A DNA stretch of 64,000 nt from Micromonospora halophytica (GTDB taxonomy: Bacteria > Actinomycetota > Actinomycetes > Mycobacteriales > Micromonosporaceae): the NCBI RefSeq assembly GCF_900090245.1, contig NZ_FMDN01000010.1, forward strand, positions 62,001-126,000, read 5' to 3'. Positions 34,462-42,693 of the stretch are shown piece by piece. Below the pieces are notes generated by a model. It was not told the DNA's origin, did no database searches, and saw only the letters and a list, made by a program, of their open reading frames with translations. Both the position numbers and the translations under genes were made by a program. How positions within the stretch are numbered: the first letter of the stretch is position 1; every line of letters starts with the position of its first letter.

Positions 34462-35139
34462 TCAGTGCCTGTCGTACGCGGGCTCTCCGGGTGGGGCCTC
34501 CGCCGCCGGTGGGCGGCGGTCGGGCGGGCCCGCGTCGGGGGTGAGCAGGGCGGCGAGCTGGCGCTTCCAGGTGTGCAGCAGGGCGGTGCGGCGGGCCGTG
34601 TCGTCGTTGAGCAGGTTGGCCACGCCCAGCCCGCGGAGCAGGTCGAGGGTGGCCTGTACGGCCTCCCGTACGCCGGGGCGACGCTCGTCGACCCCGAGCA
34701 GCGCGACGGTGAGCCGGTGCATCTCCCGACCGACCCGGGCCTCCAGCGGCACCAGGGCGTCGCGGAGCTCGGCGTCGGTGCGGGCGGCCACCCACAGCTC
34801 GAGGGCGGCGACGAAGAGCGGCCCGGTGAAGGCGACGCCGAGCAGGTCGATCACCCGGTCGAGCCGCTGGGGGCCGGCGGGCAGGGCCTCCGCCTCGCTG
34901 CGCAGCTCCGCCGCGCGCCGGTCCGCGAGATGGGCCACGGCGGCGGTGACCAGGGCCGCCTTGGTCGGGTAGTGGTGCAGCTGCGCGCCGCGTGAGACGC
35001 CGGCCCGGGCCGCGACGACGGTGGTGGTGGTGCCGGACCAGCCGTGTTCGACCAGGCAGTCGACGGTCGCCTCCAGCAGTCGGGCCTGGGTGGCGCGGCT
35101 GCGCTCCTGCTGAGGGACGCGGGTCGATGCGGCGGACAC
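34462..35139 (-). CDS. TetR-family regulator of the acyl-CoA operon, 225 aa
   Basis: The N-terminal HTH spans ~15-60: 'RATQARLLEATVDCLVEHGW', 'TTTVVAARAGVSRGAQLHHY' and 'PTKAALVTAAVAHLADRR'. The rest is the helical ligand domain ('FVAALELWVAARTDAELRDA') and a Pro-rich tail. GTG 35139 is selected because the HTH begins about 15 residues later; upstream frame is low complexity. First gene of the operon by order. An inverted repeat of operator type lies 30 bases ahead of its start, suggesting autoregulation together with the whole operon, with an acyl-CoA as likely inducer. Confidence 0.88.
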   Translation of the reverse strand: MSAASTRVPQQERSRATQARLLEATVDCLVEHGWSGTTTTVVAARAGVSRGAQLHHYPTKAALVTAAVAHLADRRAAELRSEAEALPAGPQRLDRVIDLLGVAFTGPLFVAALELWVAARTDAELRDALVPLEARVGREMHRLTVALLGVDERRPGVREAVQATLDLLRGLGVANLLNDDTARRTALLHTWKRQLAALLTPDAGPPDRRPPAAEAPPGEPAYDRH

Positions 35140-35168
35140 GGGGACAGCCTGCTCCCCTTGAAACAAAC

Positions 35169-35182
35169 AGTCAAGACTGACT
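35169..35182 (-). promoter_or_regulatory. Candidate TetR operator
   Basis: AGTCA-N4-TGACT is a perfect palindrome at 35169-35182, and the symmetry extends with one mismatch into AT-rich flanks (aaac...tttt). It lies 30 bases upstream of the regulator start in an unusually AT-rich patch, where the promoter of the operon should be. Confidence 0.55.
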
Positions 35183-35342
35183 TTTTCTGAGGTGGGGTCG
35201 GCCGCCGGGTCGCGGTGGGACGGGGCGAAGCCGGGGCCGTGCGGGCGAGGGCCTGGACGGTTGCGTCCACCGTGCCCGCCGGGGTGTCCGGGGCGGCCGG
35301 CCAGCGCGGTCCGGCGGAAGGAGCGGGATGGGGCTGCGGTTA

Positions 35343-35405
35343 CTACAGACTTGATGGCACCGATGGATCGCCCACCGTGATCCATCCATGCCATCAAGTC
35401 TGTAG
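35343..35405. repeat. Large palindrome downstream of the phosphoesterase gene
   Basis: Perfect 17-bp arms (35343-35359 and 35389-35405) enclose a second inner pair (35362-35369 and 35379-35386), giving a long hairpin. It lies 68 bases beyond the stop of the leftward phosphoesterase gene and may terminate it, but its moderate GC content differs from the other terminators here and suggests a dispersed palindromic repeat. The remainder of the gap 35140-35472 holds the operon promoter and no gene that I can see. Confidence 0.75.
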
Positions 35406-35472
35406 CGTTCCCCAACCCATGCCGGCTCACCGGCCGCTCACCGGCCGCGCCGGGTCGGAGGGCGTCGACGGT

Positions 35473-36177
35473 TCAGCGGCCGTCGCGGGGGCCGAAGGCG
35501 GCCAACGCGTCCAGGTCGCTGTGCCGGGAGCGCAGGTACTCGTCGGCCCAGTCGTCGGCCGCCGGGAAGTCCGACTCGGCGGCCACCCGGGCGCACGCCG
35601 CGTCCACGTCGAAACCGGTGCGCCGCAGCTGCACCCCCGGCCCGAGCAGCGCCCAGTACGCCCCCGGCCCGCCGTACGGCATGCCGACGCTGCCCGGGTT
35701 GACCACCAGGCGACGGTCCACCAGTCGGGTGAACGGCATGTGCGTGTGCCCGCAGACCACGGTGCGGACCTCGACCGGCAGCCCGGCGAACACCTCCGAC
35801 CAGCGTTCCGGCCGCGAGTCGACCAGCACGACCTCCTCGTCGTCGCGCGGGGTGGCGTGGCAGAAGAGCACGTCGCCGAGGCCGGCGACCGGCAGGGTGA
35901 GAGTGAGCGGCAGCGCGGCGAGGAGCGCCAGCTGGTCGTCACGGAGTTGGGTGGCCGCCCAGTTCGACACCGCGATCGGCGAGGGCCGGCCGGCGCGCAC
36001 CTCGACCAGCTCCCGGTCGGCGTTGCCGCGTACCCAGCGGACCCGGTCACCGAGCGCGACGAGCAGGTCCAGCACCTCGACCGGCTGCGCGCCGGCCGCG
36101 TCCGGCTCGGCCAGGACGGCCTCCAGTGCGGGCAGGGCCCCGTGGACGTCGGAGAGTACGGCGACACGTTCGACCAT
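35473..36177 (-). CDS. YfcE-type metallophosphoesterase, apparently lacking one metal motif, 234 aa
   Basis: ATG 36177 opens 'MVERVAVLSDVHGALPALEA' (D-x-H motif). The sequence then jumps from 'VLAEPDAAGAQPVEVLDLLV' to 'RVRWVRGNADRELVEVRAG' (GNxD motif), 'VLFCHATP' and 'VVCGHTHMPF' (GHTH). In this family a GD motif ('...TGD...GP-PVEVL') stands between the first helix and 'PVEVL', and here it is missing, as if ~15 residues had been deleted in frame. Without this Asp the two-metal site would be incomplete, so activity is doubtful. The rest is full length. It stands alone between the carboxylase operon and crp. GTG codons at 36180 and 36183 are alternative starts. Confidence 0.85.
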   Translation of the reverse strand: MVERVAVLSDVHGALPALEAVLAEPDAAGAQPVEVLDLLVALGDRVRWVRGNADRELVEVRAGRPSPIAVSNWAATQLRDDQLALLAALPLTLTLPVAGLGDVLFCHATPRDDEEVVLVDSRPERWSEVFAGLPVEVRTVVCGHTHMPFTRLVDRRLVVNPGSVGMPYGGPGAYWALLGPGVQLRRTGFDVDAACARVAAESDFPAADDWADEYLRSRHSDLDALAAFGPRDGR

Positions 36178-36288
36178 CACCACAGCGTGGGCGTGACGTA
36201 CCCGGGCGTCCAGCGATTCTGCGCCGGGCAGACCGACGCCGTGCGGGGGTGAACGGGCCGGGCGTGGCGGCGCGGTGGCCGGAGAACG

Positions 36289-36325
36289 CGCCCGGCCCGG
36301 ACCGCGGGGCGGTCCGGGCCGGGCG
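36289..36325 (-). terminator. Terminator of the crp gene
   Basis: A perfect 17-bp GC-only stem (36289-36305 and 36309-36325) with a 3-base loop lies 53 bases beyond the minus-strand stop at 36378. Confidence 0.8.
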
Positions 36326-36377
36326 GCGATGTGGGCCGGGAGGAACCGGTGGCCGGGGTGATCCGGCCGGACGGGCG

Positions 36378-37055
36378 TCAGACCCGCGCTCGGCGGGCCA
36401 GGCGCTCCGGGTCGAGGATGATGATGCTCTTGCCGTCCAGCCGCAGCCAGCCCCGCGAGGCGAAGTCGGCCAGCGCCTTGTTGACCGTCTCTCGGGAGGC
36501 GCCGACGAGCTGGGCGATCTCCTCCTGGGTCAGGTCGTGGGTCACCCGCAGGACGCCGCCGTCGCGGGTGCCGAAGCGGCCGGCCATCTGGAGCAGGTTC
36601 TTGGCGACCCGGCCCGGCACGTCCGTGAAGATCAGGTCGGCCAGCGAGTCGTTGGTCCGGCGGAGCCGGCGGGCCAGCACCCGCAGCAGCTGCTCGGCGA
36701 TCTCGGGCCGGTTGTTCAGCCAGGGCCGCAGCGCCTGCTTGCGCAGCCGCACCAGTCGGGTGTCGGTCACCGCGGTGGCCGTCGCCGTACGCGGGCCGGG
36801 GTCGAAGAGCGACAGCTCGCCGACCATGTCCGACGGGCCCATCACGGCGATCAGGTTCTGCCGGCCGTCGGCCGCCCGACGCCCGACCTTGATCTTGCCC
36901 GACAGGAGGATGTAGAGACTGTCGCCGGGCTCGCCCTCGTTGAACACGACCTCGCCCTTGCGGACGTCGATCGTCTCCATCTCCTTGGCGAGTGCCTCGG
37001 CAGCCTCCGGGTCGACACCCTGGAAGATCCCGCTGCGGGCCAGTACCTCGTCCAT
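36378..37055 (-). CDS. crp: Crp/Fnr-family cAMP-responsive regulator, 225 aa
   Basis: The N-terminal ~120 residues are a cyclic-nucleotide-binding barrel: '[20 protein letters not shown]', '[20 protein letters not shown]', and the phosphate-binding cassette '[20 protein letters not shown]' with the Arg that contacts cAMP phosphate. A long dimer helix follows ('[19 protein letters not shown]'), then a winged HTH with '[20 protein letters not shown]'. Length and sequence match Rv3676/Crp. It lies next to nth-tlpA-nudix-marP, as in M. tuberculosis. ATG 37055 has aggtgc upstream. It is divergent from the CbiZ-like gene. The large cyclase at 16.8 kb is a likely source of its ligand. Confidence 0.94.
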   Translation of the reverse strand: MDEVLARSGIFQGVDPEAAEALAKEMETIDVRKGEVVFNEGEPGDSLYILLSGKIKVGRRAADGRQNLIAVMGPSDMVGELSLFDPGPRTATATAVTDTRLVRLRKQALRPWLNNRPEIAEQLLRVLARRLRRTNDSLADLIFTDVPGRVAKNLLQMAGRFGTRDGGVLRVTHDLTQEEIAQLVGASRETVNKALADFASRGWLRLDGKSIIILDPERLARRARV

Positions 37056-37133
37056 CGCGCACCTCCGGTTGCGCGTCGCCGTCCGTCGGCCGGGTCCGCC
37101 GTCCGCTTATCCCTCGCGCGTCGCCAAGTCTAA

Positions 37134-37147
37134 GTGCACGTCAGCAC
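37134..37147. promoter_or_regulatory. Crp-like palindrome in the crp-cbiZ intergenic region
   Basis: GTGC-N6-GCAC is a perfect palindrome with the spacing of the mycobacterial Crp site (GTGA-N6-TCAC), differing only by a symmetric C/G in place of A/T. It lies 79 bases before the crp start codon and 123 before the divergent gene, where autoregulation would act. The remaining 37056-37269 holds no gene. Confidence 0.35.
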
Positions 37148-37269
37148 GAATCAGAGCTGCACCCCTGGAAACTTGATCGTTGGGCGTAACCTTTCCGCCC
37201 TGATGAGGGGCTATGATCGCGCGTCCGACCCCCGGGTGCTCACCGCTGGTCGCCACGGCAGGCCGTAGG

Positions 37270-37944
37270 GTGACCGACGTGCTGAGCGAGCCCGAACTGA
37301 CCACCCGACCCGAGGACGGGTGGGACGTCCCGCTGCTGGTGTGGCGTGCCGCAGCTCCGCTGCGGGCGGTCAGCTCCGGCCCGCTCGGCGGCGGGATCGG
37401 CGTACGGAACTGGATCGTGAACGCGACCGTGCCGATGTCGTACCACCGGGACGATCCGGCGGAGCACCTGGCCGCCCTCGCCGACCGGCTCGGCCTGGAC
37501 GGGCCCGGGGTCGGCCTGCTCACCGGGGTGGACGTCGCGGAGGTGGTGCACCGGGTCGACACCGGCGTCCGGGCCTGGGCGACCGTCGGGCTGGGCACGC
37601 CCGTCCAGGCCGCCGCGCCGGCCCCGGCGGCGCCGGCACAGCGGGTGGGCACGGTCAACATCGTGGTGTACGTCCCGGCGGCGCTCGGCGACGCCGCCCT
37701 GGTCAACGCCGTCGCCACCGCGACCGAGGCGAAGACGCAGGCGATCCGCGAGCTGGGCCTGGCCGGCACCGGTACGCCCACCGACTCGGTGACCGTGCTC
37801 TGCCCGGCCGACGGGCCGGCGGAGCCCTACGGCGGGCCGCGGTCCACCTGGGGCGCCCCGCTGGCCCGGGCGGTGCACGCCGCCGTCTCCGACGGCGGAT
37901 CCGTGCCCTGCGTGCCGTGGTCCGACCGGCGGGCGGCCGAGTGA
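37270..37944 (+). CDS. Adenosylcobinamide amidohydrolase (CbiZ-like), 224 aa
   Basis: The sequence matches the CbiZ family: 'LLVWRAAAPLRAVSSGPLGG' with 'GIGVRNWIVNATVPMSYHRD', 'LLTGVDVAEVVHRVDTGVRA', 'ATVGLGTPVQA', 'GTVNIVVYVPAALGDAALVN', and 'TEAKTQAIRELGLAGTGTPT'. CbiZ removes the aminopropanol side chain from salvaged cobinamide to feed cobyric acid into cobalamin synthesis; it is cytoplasmic. GTG 37270 fits the conserved start; the frame is open further upstream. No cobalamin riboswitch is visible ahead of it. Divergent from crp; the CapA-like gene follows after 56 bases on the same strand. Confidence 0.85.
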   Translation: MTDVLSEPELTTRPEDGWDVPLLVWRAAAPLRAVSSGPLGGGIGVRNWIVNATVPMSYHRDDPAEHLAALADRLGLDGPGVGLLTGVDVAEVVHRVDTGVRAWATVGLGTPVQAAAPAPAAPAQRVGTVNIVVYVPAALGDAALVNAVATATEAKTQAIRELGLAGTGTPTDSVTVLCPADGPAEPYGGPRSTWGAPLARAVHAAVSDGGSVPCVPWSDRRAAE

Positions 37945-38000
37945 CATTCCGTCCGATCGGCCGTCGTCGAGCTGGTGACCGGCGGGTAGGGTCGCCAGCG

Positions 38001-39164
38001 ATGTCCGCTTCCGCGCCTTCCCGGGTCCGTCGTCGTGCCGCGTTCGCCGCCGGCACGCTCCTCACCGTGCTGCTCGCGACCGGCTGCACCGGGTCCGACG
38101 AGGAGGCAGTGGTCTGGCAGCCGGGCGGCGGCGGAGGCACGAGCGCGTCGCCCGTCCCGTCGGACGGGAGCACGGCCCGGGACGGGACGACGGGCGAGGC
38201 GATCTCGCTCTCCGCGACCGGCGACATCATCATGGGCAACGCCCCCTCCCGGCTCCCGGCGAACGGCGGCAAGGGCTTCTTCGACGAGATCTCCGACGCG
38301 CTCGACGCCGACCTGGTGATGGGCAACCTGGAGGAGCCGCTGACCGAGGACACCGGCACCGGCAAGTGCGGCGCGAACTCGACCGCCTGCTACCAGTTCC
38401 GGGCCCCGTCCAGCTACGCCGCGCACCTCAAGGACGCCGGCTTCGAGCTGCTCAACCAGGCCAACAACCACGGGTACGACTACGGGCCCCAGGGCTACAA
38501 GAACACCCAGAAGGCGCTGGAGGCGCAGGGGCTGAAGCACACCGGCGCGCCGGACCAGATCACCGTGGTCGAGGTCAAGGGCGTCAAGGTGGCGGTGGCC
38601 GGTTTCTCGTCGTACCCGTGGTCGAACAGCCTGACCGACATCGACGCCGCGACGGCGGTCGTGGAGAAGGCCGCCACCATGGCCGACATCGTCGTGGTCC
38701 AGGTGCACATGGGCGCCGAGGGCTCCGACAAGACCCGGGTGAAGCCCGGCACCGAGATGTTCTACGGCGAGAACCGGGGCGACCCGGTGAAGTTCTCCCA
38801 CGCCGTGATCGAGGCCGGCGCGGACCTGGTCGTCGGGCACGGCCCGCACGTGCTGCGCGGGATGGAGTTCCACCAGGGCCGGCTGATCGCGTACAGCCTC
38901 GGCAACTTCGCCGGTGGCGGCCGGTCGCTGAACCCCAGCGGGCGGCTGGGCTGGGGCGGCGTGCTCAAGGTGTCGCTCAAGCCGGACGGCAGCTTCGCCG
39001 GCGGCTCGTTCACCTCCACCCGGATGAACTCGGTCGGCAAGCCGACCATGGACCCGGCCGACCAGGGCCTCGGCCTGATCAAGCAGCTCAGCCGCAGCGA
39101 CTTCCCGCGCACCGGCGCTCGCTTCGACGCGGACGGGAAGATCAGCGCCCCGCAGGCCGACTGA
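38001..39164 (+). CDS. CapA-family lipoprotein, 387 aa
   Basis: The N-terminal signal ends in a lipobox 'LLATGC' (Cys29), so the protein is anchored outside the cell membrane. After a Ser/Gly-rich linker comes the CapA/PGA metallophosphatase-like domain: 'LSATGDIIMGNAPSRLP', 'ADLVMGNLEEPLTED', 'FELLNQANNHGYDYGPQG', 'VKVAVAGFSSYPWSN', 'IVVVQVHMGAEGSD', and 'DLVVGHGPHVLRGMEFHQGR'. These Asp, Asn and His positions are the metal ligands of the family. In Bacillus CapA acts in poly-gamma-glutamate export; in actinomycetes without cap genes the role is unknown. ATG 38001. Confidence 0.9.
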   Translation: MSASAPSRVRRRAAFAAGTLLTVLLATGCTGSDEEAVVWQPGGGGGTSASPVPSDGSTARDGTTGEAISLSATGDIIMGNAPSRLPANGGKGFFDEISDALDADLVMGNLEEPLTEDTGTGKCGANSTACYQFRAPSSYAAHLKDAGFELLNQANNHGYDYGPQGYKNTQKALEAQGLKHTGAPDQITVVEVKGVKVAVAGFSSYPWSNSLTDIDAATAVVEKAATMADIVVVQVHMGAEGSDKTRVKPGTEMFYGENRGDPVKFSHAVIEAGADLVVGHGPHVLRGMEFHQGRLIAYSLGNFAGGGRSLNPSGRLGWGGVLKVSLKPDGSFAGGSFTSTRMNSVGKPTMDPADQGLGLIKQLSRSDFPRTGARFDADGKISAPQAD

Positions 39165-39249
39165 CCGGTCGGCGCGTCCGCACCGCTGAGCCTGACCCGG
39201 CGGGCGTGGGCCCGGCGGGTGGTCGTCCCGGCGACGTAGGCTGGCCGGC

Positions 39250-40038
39250 GTGACCACCAGCTCCCCCGTACGGGCCGAGACCGACCTCGGCCGCACCCGG
39301 CGCGCCCGGCGGCTCGGCCGGGCGCTGACCGAGGCGCACCCCGACGCGCACTGTGAACTCGACCACTCCAACGCCCTGGAGCTGGCCGTCGCCACGATCC
39401 TCTCGGCGCAGTGCACCGACAAGAAGGTCAACGAGGTCACCCCCAAGCTCTTCGCCCGCTACCGCAGCGCCGCCGACTACGCCGGGGCCGACCGGGCGGA
39501 GCTGGAGGAGCTGATCCGGCCCACCGGCTTCTACCGCAACAAGACCGACTCCCTGATCAAGCTCGGTCAGGCCCTGGTCGAGCGGTACGACGGCCGGGTC
39601 CCCGGCAGGCTGGCCGACCTGGTGACCCTGCCCGGGATCGGGCGCAAGACCGCCAACGTCATCCTCGGCAACGCCTTCGACGTCCCCGGGATCACCGTCG
39701 ACACCCACTTCCAGCGGCTGGTGCAGCGCTGGCGGCTCACCGCCCAGACCGACCCGGTGCAGATCGAGCACGAGATCGGGGCGCTCTTCCCGAAGCGGGA
39801 GTGGACCATGCTCTCGCACCGGATCATCTTCCACGGCCGGCGCGTCTGCCACGCCCGCAAGCCGGCCTGCGGCGCCTGCACCCTGGCGAAGCTCTGCCCG
39901 TCGTACGGCACCGGGCCGGTCGAGCCGGCCGCCGCCGCGAAGCTGCTCAAGGGCCCCCGCGCCCGGGACCTGGCGGCCGCGGCCGGGGTCGACCCGGAGT
40001 TGGTGCCGCAGCAGGCCGTCGTCGCGGAGGCACCGTGA
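39250..40038 (+). CDS. nth: Endonuclease III, 262 aa
   Basis: DNA glycosylase/AP lyase for oxidised pyrimidines. The helix-hairpin-helix '[13 protein letters not shown]' (~126-138) contains the catalytic Lys, the catalytic Asp is in 'TVDTHFQRL' (~151), and the [4Fe-4S] cluster uses C-x6-C-x2-C-x5-C in '[17 protein letters not shown]'. The start of the fold '[20 protein letters not shown]' is canonical. An Ala-rich C-terminal extension of about 40 residues follows the cluster. The stop overlaps the TlpA-like gene by 4 bases; the nth-tlpA-nudix-marP order equals Rv3674c-Rv3671c. Confidence 0.95.
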   Translation: MTTSSPVRAETDLGRTRRARRLGRALTEAHPDAHCELDHSNALELAVATILSAQCTDKKVNEVTPKLFARYRSAADYAGADRAELEELIRPTGFYRNKTDSLIKLGQALVERYDGRVPGRLADLVTLPGIGRKTANVILGNAFDVPGITVDTHFQRLVQRWRLTAQTDPVQIEHEIGALFPKREWTMLSHRIIFHGRRVCHARKPACGACTLAKLCPSYGTGPVEPAAAAKLLKGPRARDLAAAAGVDPELVPQQAVVAEAP

Positions 40039-40685
40039 ACCGGCGACTCGCCGCGCTGCTCGTCCCGGTGCTGCTGGCCGTGGCCGGCTGCACCGCCGCC
40101 GAGCCGGAGCGGCAGACGACCTCGACCGGGCGGGCGGAGCGGCCGTCGCCGTTCGCCGACTGTGCCGCGCTGACCCGCGCGCCGGGCCCGTCCCCGTCCG
40201 GCTCCGCCCCGGGTGACTCCGGCTCCGCCCCGGGTACGCCCGGCGGCGCTGCCGCCGGTAAGGCGCTCCTGCCCGAGCTGACCCTCAACTGCTTCACCGG
40301 CGGTGCGCCGGTGGCCCTGCGGGACGTGCGCGGCCCCGCCGTGGTGAACGTCTGGGCCTCCTGGTGCCCGCCGTGCCGCAAGGAGCTTCCCGCCTTCCAG
40401 CGCCTCAGCGAGCGGGCGGCGGGCCGGCTCCAGGTGCTCGGCGTCAACAGCCGGGACAGCCGCACCGCCGCCCAGTCGATCGGCGAGGACTTCGGCATCC
40501 GCTTCCCCGTCCTGTTCGACCAGGGGGAGGCGCTGCAACGGGAACTGCAACGCAACGCCCTCCCGCTCACCCTGCTGGTCGACGCCGAGGGCCGGGTGGT
40601 CCACGTCGACGCCAGCGGCGCCCTCGACGACGCCCGCCTCGCCGCGCTGGTGCAGCGGCACCTCGGCCTGGCGGTGCCGGCGTGA
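40035..40685 (+). CDS. TlpA-like thiol-disulfide lipoprotein, 216 aa
   Basis: GTG 40035 overlaps the nth stop. Signal peptide with lipobox 'LAVAGC' (Cys19), then a Pro/Ser/Gly-rich linker with a short repeat (GSAPG twice), then a thioredoxin fold (~75-216) with the active site '[16 protein letters not shown]'. The cis-Pro loop is '[13 protein letters not shown]'. A pair of extra Cys lies before the fold ('ADCAALT', 'LNCFTGG'). It acts outside the membrane, probably reducing disulfides of exported proteins or cytochromes. Equivalent to Rv3673c by place. Its stop overlaps the NUDIX gene start by 4 bases. Confidence 0.92.
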   Translation: MNRRLAALLVPVLLAVAGCTAAEPERQTTSTGRAERPSPFADCAALTRAPGPSPSGSAPGDSGSAPGTPGGAAAGKALLPELTLNCFTGGAPVALRDVRGPAVVNVWASWCPPCRKELPAFQRLSERAAGRLQVLGVNSRDSRTAAQSIGEDFGIRFPVLFDQGEALQRELQRNALPLTLLVDAEGRVVHVDASGALDDARLAALVQRHLGLAVPA

Positions 40686-41422
40686 GCGTGCGCGACGACA
40701 TCGGCGGCGGCCCGGGCGCAGGCGCGACGGCCCGCCCGCCGGCCTGGATCGAACCGCTGATCGGCCGGCTCGGCACCGCCCGCGTCGAGGACTTCACCCG
40801 GCTCACCACCCCCGAGCAGGGTGGCCGGGAGAGCGCGGTGCTGGTGCTGCTCGGTGAGGAGCCGGGCCTCGGGCCGGACGTGCTGGTCCTCCAGCGTGCC
40901 TTCACGCTGCGCAACCACGCCGGCCAGCCGGCCTTCCCCGGCGGCGCGGCCGACCCGGAGGACGCCGACGCGTCGGCCACCGCGCTGCGGGAGGCGAACG
41001 AGGAGGTCGGCCTCGACCCGTCCAGCGTCACCGTCCTCGCCGAACTGCCCAGACTCTGGATCCCGGTCAGCGACTTCGTGGTGACCCCGGTGCTGGCCTG
41101 GTGGCACACACCGCACCCGGTGCACCCGCGGGAGCCGGCCGAGGTCGCGCACGTCGCCCGGCTGCCGGTCGCGGAACTGATCGACCCGGAGAACCGGATG
41201 CGGGTACGCCACCCCAGCGGCTGGATCGGCCCGGCCTTCTCCGTCCGGGGCATGCTGGTCTGGGGGTTCACCGCCGGGGTGCTCGCCACCCTGTTGGAGA
41301 TGGGGGGCTGGGCCCGGCCGTGGCCGCGTGACCGGGTGCTGGACCTGCCACCCACCGGAGCCGCCCCGGCACCCTCGGCGGGCACCGACGAGGTCGACGA
41401 GATGGCCGGTCCGCTGACCTGA
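40682..41422 (+). CDS. NUDIX hydrolase, CoA-pyrophosphatase type, 246 aa
   Basis: The NUDIX helix is 'ATALREANEEVGLDPSSV', and the region before it 'NHAGQPAFPGGAADPEDADA' has the two-residue-longer spacing typical of the NudL/CoA-diphosphatase subgroup (UPF0035). Also typical are 'VLVLQRAFTLRNHAGQPAFP' and the later 'LPRLWIPVSDFVVTPVLAWW'. Such enzymes hydrolyse CoA and its derivatives to phosphopantetheine compounds and 3',5'-ADP. GTG 40682 overlaps the TlpA stop, continuing the translationally coupled chain nth-tlpA-nudix. The ~35 C-terminal residues are Pro/Ala-rich and probably disordered. Confidence 0.92.
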   Translation: MSVRDDIGGGPGAGATARPPAWIEPLIGRLGTARVEDFTRLTTPEQGGRESAVLVLLGEEPGLGPDVLVLQRAFTLRNHAGQPAFPGGAADPEDADASATALREANEEVGLDPSSVTVLAELPRLWIPVSDFVVTPVLAWWHTPHPVHPREPAEVAHVARLPVAELIDPENRMRVRHPSGWIGPAFSVRGMLVWGFTAGVLATLLEMGGWARPWPRDRVLDLPPTGAAPAPSAGTDEVDEMAGPLT

Positions 41423-41480
41423 CCGTCACGTTCCGCATGCGGAGCGCCCCCGGTGGGCCGGGTGCCCGTACCCTTGACCC

Positions 41481-42659
41481 GTGTCCGTCGTGGATCTCGT
41501 TCTGCTCCTGCTCATGCTCGTGTTCGCGATCAGCGGATACCGTCAGGGCTTCGCCATCGGGGCGCTGTCGCTCTCCGGGTTCTTCCTGGGCGCGCTGCTC
41601 GGGCTCCAGGTGGGGCCGCTGTTCGCCCGGCAGTTCGTCGACAGCGGCACCCGGGTCCTGGTCTCCCTGGTCGCGGTCTTCGGGCTGGCGGTGCTCGGGC
41701 AGGCGCTGGCCGGCTGGCTCGGCTCGCACCTGCGCAGGACGATCACCAACGACGTGGCCAAGAAGGCGGACGACATCGGCGGCGCGTTCGTGTCACTCTT
41801 CGCGGTGATGCTGGTGGCCTGGCTGGTCGCCGTCCCGCTCGGCTCCTCGTCACTGCCCTGGCTGGCTGCCTCGGTCAAGAACAGCGCGTTGCTGACCGTG
41901 GTGGACCGGGTCCTGCCGGACCGGGCGCAGGAGCTCTCCACCGCGCTGCGCGACACGGTGGACACCAACGGCTTCCCGGAGGTCTTCAACGGGCTGGGCC
42001 GGACCAACGCGCGGCAGGTCTCCCCGCCCGACCCGGCACTCGCCGGCTCGCAGGTGGTGGCGAACAGCCAGCGCTCGGTGGTCAAGGTGCTCGGGTCCGC
42101 ACCGAGCTGCTCGCGCCGTATCGAGGGCTCCGGTTTCGTGTACGCCGACGACCGGGTGATGACCAACGCGCATGTGGTCGCCGGTACCCGCTCCGTCGCC
42201 GTCGAGCTGCGTGGCGAGCGGTACGACGGCGAGGTGGTCGTCTACGACCCGGACCGCGACCTGGCCGTGCTGCACGTGCCGGGGCTGCCCGGCCCGTCGC
42301 TGCGCTTCGCCGCCGGCCAGGCCGGCACCGGCGCCGACGCGATCGTGCTCGGCTTCCCGCTCGACGGCCCGTACGACGCCCGGCCGGCCCGGGTCCGGGA
42401 CGTCGACCGGATCACCGGGCCGGACATCTACTCCTCCGGGGACGTCACCCGGGAGATCTACACGATCCGGGCGCTGGTCCGCAGCGGTAACTCCGGCGGC
42501 CCGCTGGTCTCCTCGAACGGCCTGGTGCTGGGCGTGATCTTCGCGGCCGCCGCGGACGACCCGAACACCGGTTTCGCGGTGACCGCCGCCGAGGCGCGGC
42601 CGGTGGCGCTGGCCGGCGCGGAGCGTACCCGTGGGGTGGGCACCGGCGACTGCACCTGA
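41481..42659 (+). CDS. marP: Membrane serine protease, MarP type, 392 aa
   Basis: The N-terminal ~115 residues hold four hydrophobic helices of the CvpA/colicin-V type ('LVLLLLMLVFAISGYRQGFA', '...GALSLSGFFLGALLGLQVG' and two more). A trypsin-like periplasmic protease domain follows with a complete triad: His in 'VMTNAHVVAG' (~231), Asp in 'DRDLAVLHV' (~260), Ser in 'VRSGNSGGPLVS' (~338). Two Cys ('APSCSRR' and the final 'GDCT') may form the regulatory disulfide known for MarP/Rv3671c, which senses acid and oxidative stress. GTG 41481 is 58 bases after the NUDIX stop. Convergent with the PAP2 gene. Confidence 0.94.
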   Translation: MSVVDLVLLLLMLVFAISGYRQGFAIGALSLSGFFLGALLGLQVGPLFARQFVDSGTRVLVSLVAVFGLAVLGQALAGWLGSHLRRTITNDVAKKADDIGGAFVSLFAVMLVAWLVAVPLGSSSLPWLAASVKNSALLTVVDRVLPDRAQELSTALRDTVDTNGFPEVFNGLGRTNARQVSPPDPALAGSQVVANSQRSVVKVLGSAPSCSRRIEGSGFVYADDRVMTNAHVVAGTRSVAVELRGERYDGEVVVYDPDRDLAVLHVPGLPGPSLRFAAGQAGTGADAIVLGFPLDGPYDARPARVRDVDRITGPDIYSSGDVTREIYTIRALVRSGNSGGPLVSSNGLVLGVIFAAAADDPNTGFAVTAAEARPVALAGAERTRGVGTGDCT

Positions 42660-42693
42660 CCCCGACCTGGTGGCCCGGTGGACGCGGCCGGGG

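Noticed and set aside
37056..37269. Cobalamin riboswitch ahead of the CbiZ-like gene
   Set aside because: No B12 box or long structured leader is visible in the 214-base gap.
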